DNA of 39,827 bases from an uncultured Elusimicrobium sp. (GTDB lineage Bacteria; Elusimicrobiota; Elusimicrobia; Elusimicrobiales; Elusimicrobiaceae): the NCBI GenBank assembly GCA_947170005.1, contig CAMVRX010000004.1:1-39827 (forward strand). The letters run 5' to 3'. A program made the translations under genes and the position numbers. The notes below the pieces were generated by a model. It searched no databases, was not told the origin of the DNA, and was given only the letters and a program-made list of their open reading frames with translations. The number at the start of each line of letters is the position of its first letter. The first letter of the stretch is position 1. Below are positions 20,075 to 27,394 of this stretch, piece by piece.

Positions 20075-20242
20075 TCACACCCCCAGTGCGCGGATAACTA
20101 ATGACACCGAAGTCCATATAATATAGACCGTAGCGCAGTACGCGCAGAGTTTTCCCAGGGTAAAAAGCGTAACCGGGGAAATGCTCGGCAGCGGGATGCG
20201 TGTATTCATTACAAAGCCCCATCCGTAAAAAAATGCTTTCAT
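20075..20242 (-). CDS. Small membrane protein (55 aa), not in the supplied ORF track
   Basis: Hand translation MKAFFYGWGFVMNTRIPLPSISPVTLFTLGKLCAYCATVYIIWTSVSLVIRALGV*; ATGA overlap with the preceding gene. Confidence 0.7.
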   Translation of the reverse strand: MKAFFYGWGFVMNTRIPLPSISPVTLFTLGKLCAYCATVYIIWTSVSLVIRALGV

Positions 20243-20418
20243 TTGTTTTGCTCCTTAATAAGTTTTAAGATTTCATCGGGGGTTTCTTTGCAAAGCACGC
20301 TGTTTCCGCCTGTTACTAAAATGTCGGTACAATGTTCGCTGGCATCTATTGCAATAATAAATTTAGGGTCCACATATACTGCCAGCCCTACATGGTTTGT
20401 TAATTTAATCATTGACAT
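20239..20418 (-). CDS. Hypothetical small protein
   Basis: MSMIKLTNHVGLAVYVDPKFIIAIDASEHCTDILVTGGNS... after AAGGAGGG. Confidence 0.65.
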   Translation of the reverse strand: MSMIKLTNHVGLAVYVDPKFIIAIDASEHCTDILVTGGNSVLCKETPDEILKLIKEQNK

Positions 20419-20440
20419 TTTCCACCCTCCTTTTGGGCAT

Positions 20441-20794
20441 TTAAGCATTAGCGCCCCTTATCTTTTCCCACTCGGCTATTCCGTCCGTAATAAAACATCT
20501 TGCATCTTCAACGGATATTCTGTTTCTAATCTCTTTGTCCGTAAAGCCACAAGAGCGCAGCAGCGCAATTCTTTGCGCAAGAATTTTTTTAAGTATCTTC
20601 TCAACCTGCTTTTGTGTCGGTGTTTTAGGTGTGGAAAAAGCAGATAAAATAACTCTTCCTAATTTCTCGCCCATTTTTTTGCCCTGGGCAGCTCCCAATT
20701 CGGCGGGGGTCTTTTCCGCGGGGCGTGTTCCTAGTGTGTATTGTGTCTTTGGTAACACACCTTTGTGCATATCTTCTAATGCTTTTGGTGTCAT
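20441..20794 (-). CDS. Hypothetical protein
   Basis: MTPKALEDMHKGVLPKTQYTLGTRPAEKTPAELGAAQGKKMGEKLG... Confidence 0.55.
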   Translation of the reverse strand: MTPKALEDMHKGVLPKTQYTLGTRPAEKTPAELGAAQGKKMGEKLGRVILSAFSTPKTPTQKQVEKILKKILAQRIALLRSCGFTDKEIRNRISVEDARCFITDGIAEWEKIRGANA

Positions 20795-21282
20795 TTTGTT
20801 TCCTCCTGTGGTAATTTCATAAATACACAAAAGTGTGTTTTCTTCTTGCCGCTTTGACTAGGGGTGCTATGAACGATAATTGGCTGCGCCGGCGCAAGTT
20901 GTAACACATCTTCAAGCGGTTTGTAGCCATCGGACCATTTGAAAATTAAAGTGCCTTGCGGCCGCAAAACGCGGAAGCACTCATTAAACCCTTTGCGTAA
21001 AGTTTCTTTCCAATTTTTATCCAATGTCCCATATTTCTTAAACAAAAAGCTCTTTTTGCCGCAGCGCAGATGCGGCGGGTCAAAGATAACCATAGAAAAG
21101 GTATTGTCTAAAAAATGTATTTGCGTAAAATCGCCGACAATATCCGGCTCTACGGAAAAAATCGCGCGGTTTGATAGTTTTGTTGGCGGCTCGCGGCGTA
21201 TATCCATAAACATTACAGCGGGGTTTTGTTTGTCCGTGTGAAACATTTTTCCACCGCAGCAGGCATCAAGTATCGGTTTCAT
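20791..21282 (-). CDS. Small SAM-dependent methyltransferase-like protein (DPPH motif)
   Basis: 163 aa MKPILDACCGGKMF...MVIFDPPHLRCG...LIFKWSDGYKPL; DxCCGG and DPPH motifs. Confidence 0.75.
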   Translation of the reverse strand: MKPILDACCGGKMFHTDKQNPAVMFMDIRREPPTKLSNRAIFSVEPDIVGDFTQIHFLDNTFSMVIFDPPHLRCGKKSFLFKKYGTLDKNWKETLRKGFNECFRVLRPQGTLIFKWSDGYKPLEDVLQLAPAQPIIVHSTPSQSGKKKTHFCVFMKLPQEETK

Positions 21283-21479
21283 TTTTCATCCTCCTGTTCT
21301 TTGCTCTGTCTAATCAAACGCTGTACTATGGAAAGTTGCGCATCGGCGGTTCGTGCCAGGTGTACATAGTAATTACGCAGCGTAGGGATAGTACCGTATT
21401 TTTTTATCCCGGTTTCGGCGAAGTAGTGTGCCGTTTTTATTCTCTGTTCCCACTCGCATAATTGTTTGGTCGTAATCAT
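21279..21479 (-). CDS. Hypothetical small protein
   Basis: MITTKQLCEWEQRIKTAHYFAETGIKKYGTIPTLRNYYVHLART... Confidence 0.6.
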   Translation of the reverse strand: MITTKQLCEWEQRIKTAHYFAETGIKKYGTIPTLRNYYVHLARTADAQLSIVQRLIRQSKEQEDEK

Positions 21480-21751
21480 TATTTCATCCTCCGCTTCCAC
21501 GCTTTGTACTTTGCATCCAGCCGGATATGACACCGCTGGCACAATGCCATAAGGTTGTACTCATCGTTATGCGTGGGGTCAAAATCTAAATGATGCACAG
21601 TAAGCACTACTTTGCTTCCTGTTACCGGGTGCGGCTTCCCATTTAACGCATCGCAAATTTCGCATTTATTCCCGGCTTTTATTTTGATAGCAGCAGACAG
21701 CTGTTTCCAATTTGCCGGATATAATGTTTTACGCGCTTTACTTATTGGCAT
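21479..21751 (-). CDS. HNH endonuclease
   Basis: CEICDALNGKPHPVTGSKVVLTVHHLDFDPTHNDEYNLMALCQRCHIRLDAKYK. Confidence 0.85.
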   Translation of the reverse strand: MPISKARKTLYPANWKQLSAAIKIKAGNKCEICDALNGKPHPVTGSKVVLTVHHLDFDPTHNDEYNLMALCQRCHIRLDAKYKAWKRRMK

Positions 21752-21941
21752 TTTCGGTTAAAAGTTCATCCAGTGCAGCTACGGCTTGCACTTGCGGACC
21801 CCAGGCATCGGCTCTTTTAATCGCCTTTGCAAGCCGCTTAATGGCGGCATCCCGTTCTAACACACAGCGTTTTAATGGGATGGAAGCCAGCGGGCGCAAA
21901 TCTTCATCGTACAACGAAATAACAATTATTTCTTTTGCCAT
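21738..21941 (-). CDS. Hypothetical small protein
   Basis: MAKEIIVISLYDEDLRPLASIPLKRCVLERDAAIKRLAKAI... Confidence 0.55.
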   Translation of the reverse strand: MAKEIIVISLYDEDLRPLASIPLKRCVLERDAAIKRLAKAIKRADAWGPQVQAVAALDELLTENANK

Positions 21942-21943
21942 AA

Positions 21944-22225
21944 TTATTTTTCCTCTACTTGCTCATAGGTTTTTTCAAAAATATCGGGCTTGCACGGGTA
22001 ATACTCGCCGTTCACGCCGCGGATAATATAGTCGCCCGCGCTAATTATCATTGTTCCCTCTAATGTTTCAACGGTTAACTCAAGCACTACTTCATTGCTA
22101 CTCAAACTTTTGCTTTTGTAATTAAAAACAAATGGTGGCTTTGTAACAATGCCTTTTAATTCTTCCGTAACCTCGCCCGTCCACCGCCAAGCATCTATGA
22201 CTACTGGTTTTTTTCTAAATTTCAT
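21944..22225 (-). CDS. Phage small protein of the MKFRKKPVVIDA..GDYIIRG (PGDYG-like) type
   Basis: MKFRKKPVVIDAWRW...TLEGTMIISAGDYIIRGVNGEYYPCKPDIFEKTYE. Confidence 0.75.
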   Translation of the reverse strand: MKFRKKPVVIDAWRWTGEVTEELKGIVTKPPFVFNYKSKSLSSNEVVLELTVETLEGTMIISAGDYIIRGVNGEYYPCKPDIFEKTYEQVEEK

Positions 22226-22725
22226 TTCATTTCCTCGCTTTTTTTGATTTTGTCCAGCTTTACATCGGGTGTTAAAACAATGTTTCCGGCCACTTCCAGG
22301 GAAGCGTGCAAGTCGCGCACATCGGGCTTCCAGTCCTTGAAGTCAATACCCCACGCGCCGTAGTCCCACTTAACGACACCCACCCACTTGCCGCCGTCTT
22401 CGCAGGCAAGATGCACAATGTCGCCCTCAAAAACGGGGGTCCCGTTTTTATCCATGAGCCCGGTGTCCTGTTGTACTTTTGCACCGTCTAAATAAATACA
22501 GTCCTCGTTTATGCTAAAATTGTTTTCCAGCTGTTCCAGTAAAAGGTTTCCCTCTTTTTCATCTAGTTGTTTTGAAACAGCATCGGCAAGGTCGTCATAC
22601 ATTACGCAGCACTCGCCATCGCCAAACACCGTAACACCGTAAATTACAAGCGGCACTTCTTTGTTGTGTGTTTCGTCAATGTCTAATGTTGGTTTTACAA
22701 CCGCACGAAAAGATAATATAGCCAT
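22222..22725 (-). CDS. YopX-like phage protein
   Basis: QQDTGLMDKNGTPVFEGDIVHL is the typical YopX-family core. Confidence 0.75.
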   Translation of the reverse strand: MAILSFRAVVKPTLDIDETHNKEVPLVIYGVTVFGDGECCVMYDDLADAVSKQLDEKEGNLLLEQLENNFSINEDCIYLDGAKVQQDTGLMDKNGTPVFEGDIVHLACEDGGKWVGVVKWDYGAWGIDFKDWKPDVRDLHASLEVAGNIVLTPDVKLDKIKKSEEMK

Positions 22726-23037
22726 TTATTTTTCCTCCTGGCAGTTGCCTTGCGCATCACATTGGATATACTCGCCGTGATAATTAAGCATCATAGATTT
22801 TAGTTGCACTGCATCGGGCGTTAAGGCAAAGAGTGTAGCAAACACAAAAAGAACAGAACCGCAGTAAACTGCCATCCACTTACACTTATTTGCAAGCGGT
22901 TCATTTTCTCGTGCAATAGCATCCGCCCATGAAAAAACGCTGGCGGCAGTTGCTAAAAGAGCGCATAAAGAAATCATCCCAAACAGCCAGCAAATGCTGG
23001 GGGTAATAGCCAGTACATACGCAAAAAATAAGTTCAT
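22726..23037 (-). CDS. Small membrane protein
   Basis: MNLFFAYVLAITPSICWLFGMISLCALLATAASVFSW...VYCGSVLFVFATLFAL; hydrophobic segments. Confidence 0.6.
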   Translation of the reverse strand: MNLFFAYVLAITPSICWLFGMISLCALLATAASVFSWADAIARENEPLANKCKWMAVYCGSVLFVFATLFALTPDAVQLKSMMLNYHGEYIQCDAQGNCQEEK

Positions 23038-23225
23038 AATTTCCTCCTGTTCCACCGTAAAACTGCGGCTGTTTTGCTGCGGGCTTTTATGGTTGCACCG
23101 CATATATCGCACCAAATCACATAACACTCCTTTTGTTGGCGGTCGTTAAGCTGGAAAGTAAAAGTAAGATGTGTGCTGGCACAAAATGGGCACGGTTTTA
23201 ATAATGGGTTTGTTTTTAAGGTCAT
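23034..23225 (-). CDS. Lar-like restriction-alleviation/zinc-ribbon protein
   Basis: LKPCPFCASTHLTF...VIWCDICGATIKARSKTAAVLRWNRR. Confidence 0.75.
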   Translation of the reverse strand: MTLKTNPLLKPCPFCASTHLTFTFQLNDRQQKECYVIWCDICGATIKARSKTAAVLRWNRRKL

Positions 23226-23226
23226 T

Positions 23227-23415
23227 TTATTTCCCCCGTAACATGTCCAAAATTTGGAAAGTTAATAAATCTTTCCCTTGTGGCTTTTCTTTATCCATGG
23301 CTGGCAGCCACTCGGTCTTTACATCCATGCCGCCAGCGGCGTTTGGTGTTAATGTTATGACCGATTTTTTCCCGTCTTGTTCAACCGTAACGGTTATTTT
23401 TTGTTCGTTTCCCAT
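23227..23415 (-). CDS. Small protein, apparent paralogue of the next upstream gene
   Basis: MGNEQKITVTVEQDGKKSVITLTPNAAGGMDVKTEW...LLTFQILDMLRG. Confidence 0.6.
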   Translation of the reverse strand: MGNEQKITVTVEQDGKKSVITLTPNAAGGMDVKTEWLPAMDKEKPQGKDLLTFQILDMLRGK

Positions 23416-23606
23416 TTTCCACACTCCTTTAACATGTCTAAAAAGCGCGCTGCTGCGCGGAATAAAAGTATCTTTTGGAAATCTTCCGGCTTGCTGTTAA
23501 ATTTCCAGTTAATGTCTGCAAAGCCGTTTCCGTGGTCTGTTATAACAACCTTGCAGTTGTAGTTCCCTTGTTCAAAGGTAATGAATAGGGTTTGCTCGTT
23601 GCTCAT
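23394..23606 (-). CDS. Small protein, apparent paralogue of 23227-23415
   Basis: MSNEQTLFITFEQGNYNCKVVITDHGNGFADINWKFN...AARFLDMLKECG. Confidence 0.6.
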   Translation of the reverse strand: MSNEQTLFITFEQGNYNCKVVITDHGNGFADINWKFNSKPEDFQKILLFRAAARFLDMLKECGKWETNKK

Positions 23607-23722
23607 TTCTTCCTCCCTAAAATCTTTTTCCAGCGGCGCCGCGCGGCGCGGTTCATATACCCAGCAGGCACGGTGGCAAGATATTGCACGGTGGTCCCGT
23701 TACTTTTCAAATGTACTTCCAT
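23603..23722 (-). CDS. Basic 39-aa protein, not in the supplied ORF track
   Basis: Hand translation MEVHLKSNGTTVQYLATVPAGYMNRAARRRWKKILGRKK*; ATGA overlap with the next gene. Confidence 0.55.
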   Translation of the reverse strand: MEVHLKSNGTTVQYLATVPAGYMNRAARRRWKKILGRKK

Positions 23723-23975
23723 TGTTATTTCCTCCTTTTATCGGTGCGGCTTTCAAATAGTCCTTTTCTGCAATGCGGAATAATACAGCAATGGTGTCGT
23801 AAATTTCCGCTTCTATTTCGTCCCAGCCCTTATTGTCGTTTATTGCTTTGGCTATCTCGCCCATTTCTTCCTGCGCTATGCAAAGCGCGTGTTCTAGTCC
23901 GGGTGCAAAGTCCGGGTGTTTCTGCCGGGCGTGTTGCACCGCTTTAATGGCTTTGTTCATGGTGTTATGTTGCAT
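23700..23975 (-). CDS. MazG-like / nucleotide pyrophosphohydrolase-like small protein
   Basis: ALCIAQEEMGEIAKAINDNKGWDEIEAEIYDTIAVLFRI, MazG-like EExxE...E..D pattern. Confidence 0.5.
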   Translation of the reverse strand: MQHNTMNKAIKAVQHARQKHPDFAPGLEHALCIAQEEMGEIAKAINDNKGWDEIEAEIYDTIAVLFRIAEKDYLKAAPIKGGNNNGSTFEK

Positions 23976-23993
23976 TTTATTACTCCAATTTGC

Positions 23994-24068
23994 TGCGCGC
24001 GGTAGGACTTGAACCTACAACCTTGCCAGTTATGAGCTGGATGCTCTAACCGTTTGAGCTACGCGCGC
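23994..24068 (-). tRNA. tRNA-Met(CAT) (or tRNA-Ile2 if the wobble C is modified)
   Basis: Minus strand GCGCGCG acceptor pairing with CGCGCGC, D-arm GCTC...GAGC, anticodon loop CTCATAA, T-arm GTAGG-TTCAAGT-CCTAC; no encoded CCA. Confidence 0.9.
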
Positions 24069-24074
24069 TTAAAA

Positions 24075-24374
24075 TTACGGGCGCAGGGTTTCACTTTTCT
24101 GTATTGTCTTATAGGAGATTTTGCGCCCGCCCCTTTCGGGGAAAATCTCACGCTGCGAATACATCGCCGCCACGCCTTTGGCTTGCGTATAATCGCGGTA
24201 AATATCCGTTTCCTGCCGCCGGATAGAAAAGGGCCACGCTGCCAGCTCATAAGTCCACAGTTTCCCTTTCTTTATAATGGTCTTAACGGTTGTGCCAAAT
24301 ACGGCCCAGGTACCGCGCTGGTCCAGCCCTACAAAATAAACAGGTTCGCCTACTGCAAAGTGTTGTTGGTTCAT
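24075..24374 (-). CDS. Hypothetical protein
   Basis: MNQQHFAVGEPVYFVGLDQRGTWAVFGTTVKTI... Confidence 0.6.
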   Translation of the reverse strand: MNQQHFAVGEPVYFVGLDQRGTWAVFGTTVKTIIKKGKLWTYELAAWPFSIRRQETDIYRDYTQAKGVAAMYSQREIFPERGGRKISYKTIQKSETLRP

Positions 24375-24619
24375 TCTGCTACCGCCTCGTAAAAATCTAG
24401 TTTTGCTTGTCCCAGGGTGGTAAAGTATTCACTTTCTAATACCGCCCCGTTTGTTTGCCGGGTTGCCGTCCATTGCCAGCCCGGCGCATGATGCTTAAAA
24501 TTTACATCCCATCCAAATTTGCTAAATGCCTTTACGGCATGCCGTTCTTTCCATCTGCGCCAATACTGCCGCTGCCGTTCACGGCGGGTTTCCTCCGTTA
24601 GTTTCTGTAAGTTGTTCAT
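24371..24619 (-). CDS. Hypothetical small protein
   Basis: MNNLQKLTEETRRERQRQYWRRWKERHAVKAFSKFGWDVNF... Confidence 0.55.
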   Translation of the reverse strand: MNNLQKLTEETRRERQRQYWRRWKERHAVKAFSKFGWDVNFKHHAPGWQWTATRQTNGAVLESEYFTTLGQAKLDFYEAVAE

Positions 24620-24788
24620 AGTCCGTACCTTTATGCAGGTTCGGGAGCGCAAAGCAGATAGCATGAGAGTAAAGCCCCTGCGCAACGCATTGGTTGCAAA
24701 GTTCTCTACTCGCGGAAAATTTCCCGCAGCAAGATGGACCGATGACAGCTGTGTCTATATCGGGCAGCTGTGTTTGGCGTTTGCTCAT
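24579..24788 (-). CDS. Hypothetical Cys-containing small protein
   Basis: MSKRQTQLPDIDTAVIGPSCCGKFSASRELCNQCVAQGL...; overlaps adjacent genes slightly. Confidence 0.45.
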   Translation of the reverse strand: MSKRQTQLPDIDTAVIGPSCCGKFSASRELCNQCVAQGLYSHAICFALPNLHKGTDYEQLTETNGGNPP

Positions 24789-25276
24789 AGCAGCACCTCC
24801 GGCACATTAGCAGGCAGGCACGCAGGCAAGCCCATATCGTGGTACATCTTTACTATGTCCGGGTCATCATCCACGGCCAGCAAGGGCACCAGCCCGCCTG
24901 GCTCGTTAAATTTGTGCATCCGGCGCAAGCCCGTTACCATTTTCTTTTTAAGTACGGGGTCCTTTTCGCGGTTGCCCATCGGGCGCATTAGTATTTTGTC
25001 CGCGTACACTTTGTAGTGCAAAAGCCACTCCCCCGTAACAGCGCGCAGTTTTTCGCTGCGTGCGGTTAAGATGAATACGGCTACGCGGTTTTGTTTCAAT
25101 GTCTGCGCCAGGGTTACAAATTCCATCAGTGGGGCTGCCAGGTGGCAGCGGCGCGCGAAAAGTTCATAATCTCTATCGTTGCCGTATTCACGGCGCAAGG
25201 TGTTTTCACACAGTACGCCGTCCATGTCCAGTAGTACACACCATTGGGCAGGTTGTTGGTCGTCTTGTTGGGTCAT
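24785..25276 (-). CDS. HAD-superfamily phosphatase (polynucleotide 3'-phosphatase-like)
   Basis: Start chosen at MTQQDDQQ (ATGA overlap with the upstream gene); VLLDMDGVLCENTLRREYG...VAVFILTARSEKLRAVTGEWL...LLAVDDDPDIVKMY. Confidence 0.75.
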   Translation of the reverse strand: MTQQDDQQPAQWCVLLDMDGVLCENTLRREYGNDRDYELFARRCHLAAPLMEFVTLAQTLKQNRVAVFILTARSEKLRAVTGEWLLHYKVYADKILMRPMGNREKDPVLKKKMVTGLRRMHKFNEPGGLVPLLAVDDDPDIVKMYHDMGLPACLPANVPEVLL

Positions 25277-25389
25277 ACTGTGCGTGCTCCTTGTTTGTTT
25301 TCTTCTTCCCGGCACTTGCGGCAGATGCCGATGTGTTCTTCCAGTCCGGGTTTTAACCGCTTCTTGCAGCGGGGGCAAAAGTGTGTCAT
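25273..25389 (-). CDS. Zinc-ribbon microprotein (38 aa), not in the supplied ORF track
   Basis: Hand translation MTHFCPRCKKRLKPGLEEHIGICRKCREEENKQGARTV*; two CxxC pairs. Confidence 0.7.
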   Translation of the reverse strand: MTHFCPRCKKRLKPGLEEHIGICRKCREEENKQGARTV

Positions 25390-25604
25390 AAACCTAGCTC
25401 CTTACGCAAAGTGTTTCTGACGATAAAGATAACTGCTTGTGCTGGGCTCATACCTTTGTGGTTAGCTTTGAAAATTTCAAAAGGTACATTGGGATACGAG
25501 GTATCAAAATGCACAGAAAAGCATTGCCTTTCTATTTTCTCGGCTTTTTCGCCGATACTATCGTAATGGTTATGCTCAACGGTTATTTTAATTTCCTCTA
25601 TCAT
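25386..25604 (-). CDS. Hypothetical small protein
   Basis: MIEEIKITVEHNHYDSIGEKAEKIERQCFSVHFDTSYPNVPFE... Confidence 0.6.
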   Translation of the reverse strand: MIEEIKITVEHNHYDSIGEKAEKIERQCFSVHFDTSYPNVPFEIFKANHKGMSPAQAVIFIVRNTLRKELGL

Positions 25605-26089
25605 AACACCCTCCGTATAGAGTGGGCGGGGAAAGGGTGGACCCCGCCCTGTTTTCTCTCGTCATGCACCCGGGATGATGTAGGTGCACCCGCCTGGTGT
25701 TTTTTCGCCAGGAAATCTTTAATGCGTGCAAGCATCCCTTTCTTTTTGTGGTGGTAACAGCGCGCATATTTGTAGCACGCCAAACGCACGGCCTGGCTGT
25801 GTTTTTCTTGTGCAGTCCACGCATCCGCAGGCGTGTTAAATAATTCGTCTTGGTCAAATTCCATTAAAATCTCGCGCGGGCAGTCGTTTAGGTCCTGTAA
25901 TTCTACCCATGCAAAATAAATCCAACGGCCGTTGTGAATATCACTATGCACAATGCCTACACTCATAACGGCGGGGCCGTCCCCGGCTAAGTAGCCCGGA
26001 TATTCTCGGTAGTCGTAGTGGTGGTTTTTTTTCGTAAGCACATAAGGTGCTACATATTTATAAGTGTTGTTGCAGTTTCCCTCTATCAT
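25601..26089 (-). CDS. Hypothetical protein
   Basis: MIEGNCNNTYKYVAPYVLTKKNHHYDYREYPGYLAGDG... Confidence 0.6.
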   Translation of the reverse strand: MIEGNCNNTYKYVAPYVLTKKNHHYDYREYPGYLAGDGPAVMSVGIVHSDIHNGRWIYFAWVELQDLNDCPREILMEFDQDELFNTPADAWTAQEKHSQAVRLACYKYARCYHHKKKGMLARIKDFLAKKHQAGAPTSSRVHDERKQGGVHPFPAHSIRRVL

Positions 26090-26107
26090 TTTTCATCCCT
26101 CTCTTAT

Positions 26108-26362
26108 TTAGTAGTTTTCGCGTAAGTTATAGAACCGTTCCACATCATCCAGCAGATAAGTTTTGAAGCCGTTAATGTAGCGGTCCATCGGGCGCAGACC
26201 CTTTCTTTTGTAAGTGGTGGTAAGTACCACCAGCGAACATTGAAACAGTTGCGCCACCGCCTGGCGTTTCAAAAACACATTGCCTGCTAGGTCTTTGATA
26301 ACATCGGCGGGTCTAAACATTTTCACATCCAGTTTTTTATAAGTCGCTTTATCCTGTTTCAT
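26108..26362 (-). CDS. First leftward gene opposite the repressor; possible small DNA-binding (Cro-like position) protein
   Basis: Start chosen at MKQDKATYKKLDVKMFRPADVIKDLAGNVFLKRQAVAQLFQCSLVVLTTTYKRKG; divergent from the CI-like gene. Confidence 0.5.
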   Translation of the reverse strand: MKQDKATYKKLDVKMFRPADVIKDLAGNVFLKRQAVAQLFQCSLVVLTTTYKRKGLRPMDRYINGFKTYLLDDVERFYNLRENY

Positions 26363-26409
26363 AAATCTTTGCACCCTGCCCCCATTTAAGCGGGGTAATA
26401 TGCTAAAAT

Positions 26410-26447
26410 AAAACCGTACACACCTCTGGTAAAGTTTGTACGGTTTT
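26410..26447. other. 11-bp inverted repeat (stem-loop) in the divergent regulatory region
   Basis: AAAACCGTACA (26410-26420) pairs with TGTACGGTTTT (26437-26447). Confidence 0.75.
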
Positions 26448-26536
26448 TGCTTACAAAAGCCCGCGATGGCTTTTGTTAGAAAGTTGCTCAAATTGTTGTC
26501 GCGTTTTCTTGTAAGCAAAACCCTTTTTCCAGGGCA

Positions 26537-26555
26537 GGAAGACAATTTGTCTTCC
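26537..26555. promoter_or_regulatory. 19-bp perfect palindrome, candidate operator
   Basis: GGAAGACAA-T-TTGTCTTCC, just downstream of the predicted leftward promoter. Confidence 0.7.
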
Positions 26556-26565
26556 GTAAAGATAA

Positions 26566-26593
26566 ATTATCATAAAACAAGATGATTTGTCAA
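26566..26593 (-). promoter_or_regulatory. Predicted leftward early sigma70-type promoter
   Basis: Minus strand TTGACA (26593-26588), 16-nt spacer, GATAAT (26571-26566). Confidence 0.65.
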
Positions 26594-26619
26594 GCATTAT
26601 TTTTACGAGTGGGCTTTTT

Positions 26620-27015
26620 ATGACGAGAAAAAACGATGACGAAGTGATAAAAAAAATCAAAATTGCTATGGCAGAAATGGGGTTAAATCAAAGTATGCTT
26701 GCAAAAAAACTAGGTGTAAAACCTAACACCATTAGTCAATGGCTCTCGGGCACAAATAGTCCCAAAATAGACACGCTTAAAAAAATTGCCAAAGCCACGG
26801 GCAAGCCCGTAAATTATTTTTTTGCCGAAGTGAAAGGGAATAATAACGCTGTCGGCCATGGCGCAAAAGTCGGTGTTCCGGCAGATGTGCAAAAAGATAT
26901 TAAGTTGTTATCGGCGCAGGTGGAATTGCTAACGGTAAAAATGCAGCTCATGGAAAAAGAAATCAAAGCCCTTAAAAAATCGCAGTGCATTTATCCCACC
27001 GGGGACGAGGGGTAA
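26620..27015 (+). CDS. CI-like helix-turn-helix transcriptional repressor
   Basis: MTRKNDDEVIKKIKIAMAEMGLNQSMLAKKLGVKPNTISQWLSGTNSPKIDTLKKIAKATG (HTH_3/XRE type); coiled-coil C-terminus. Confidence 0.85.
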   Translation: MTRKNDDEVIKKIKIAMAEMGLNQSMLAKKLGVKPNTISQWLSGTNSPKIDTLKKIAKATGKPVNYFFAEVKGNNNAVGHGAKVGVPADVQKDIKLLSAQVELLTVKMQLMEKEIKALKKSQCIYPTGDEG

Positions 27016-27392
27016 TGAAAAAATTTTTGTTTGCTGCCGTATGTTTGTTTTTGTGTTGCGTTGCTTTTTCACAGGATAAAGTATCATATCGGCGCGCCGC
27101 CGATGTACGCTATACGATAAATGCCGAATTAGCCAAACAAAGCAGGGATAATCATTTTAATTATGCGGCGTTCGGTCCGCAAAAAACAAGAGAAGAAATT
27201 GCACGAGAGAAAAGGGAATTTGTTTTATGTTGTTTCGCGGGCGTGTTTATACTTGCTTGTTTTTGTGTCGCTTTGTTCCCAGTCGTAAAAAACAAATTTA
27301 ATCACATAAAAAATAAAACTAAATTACACCACAAGCAGCGCGCTGGCAAGCACACATTAGACGATGTTTTTGCCGCAGAAAAAAAAGAATAA
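27015..27392 (+). CDS. Membrane/secreted protein in the lysogeny cassette
   Basis: MKKFLFAAVCLFLCCVAFSQDK signal-peptide-like start, second TM FVLCCFAGVFILACFCVALFPVV; TAATG overlap with the repressor. Confidence 0.7.
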   Translation: MKKFLFAAVCLFLCCVAFSQDKVSYRRAADVRYTINAELAKQSRDNHFNYAAFGPQKTREEIAREKREFVLCCFAGVFILACFCVALFPVVKNKFNHIKNKTKLHHKQRAGKHTLDDVFAAEKKE

Positions 27393-27394
27393 CT

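Noticed and set aside
21479-21751. HNH gene as a homing endonuclease inserted in another gene
   Set aside because: It fits neatly in the early operon with overlapping neighbours; no split gene or intron seen.
26451-26660. Minus-strand ORF MIFFITSSSFFLVIKSPLVKIM...
   Set aside because: Overlaps the repressor start, promoter and palindromes in antisense; low-complexity start and no ribosome site.
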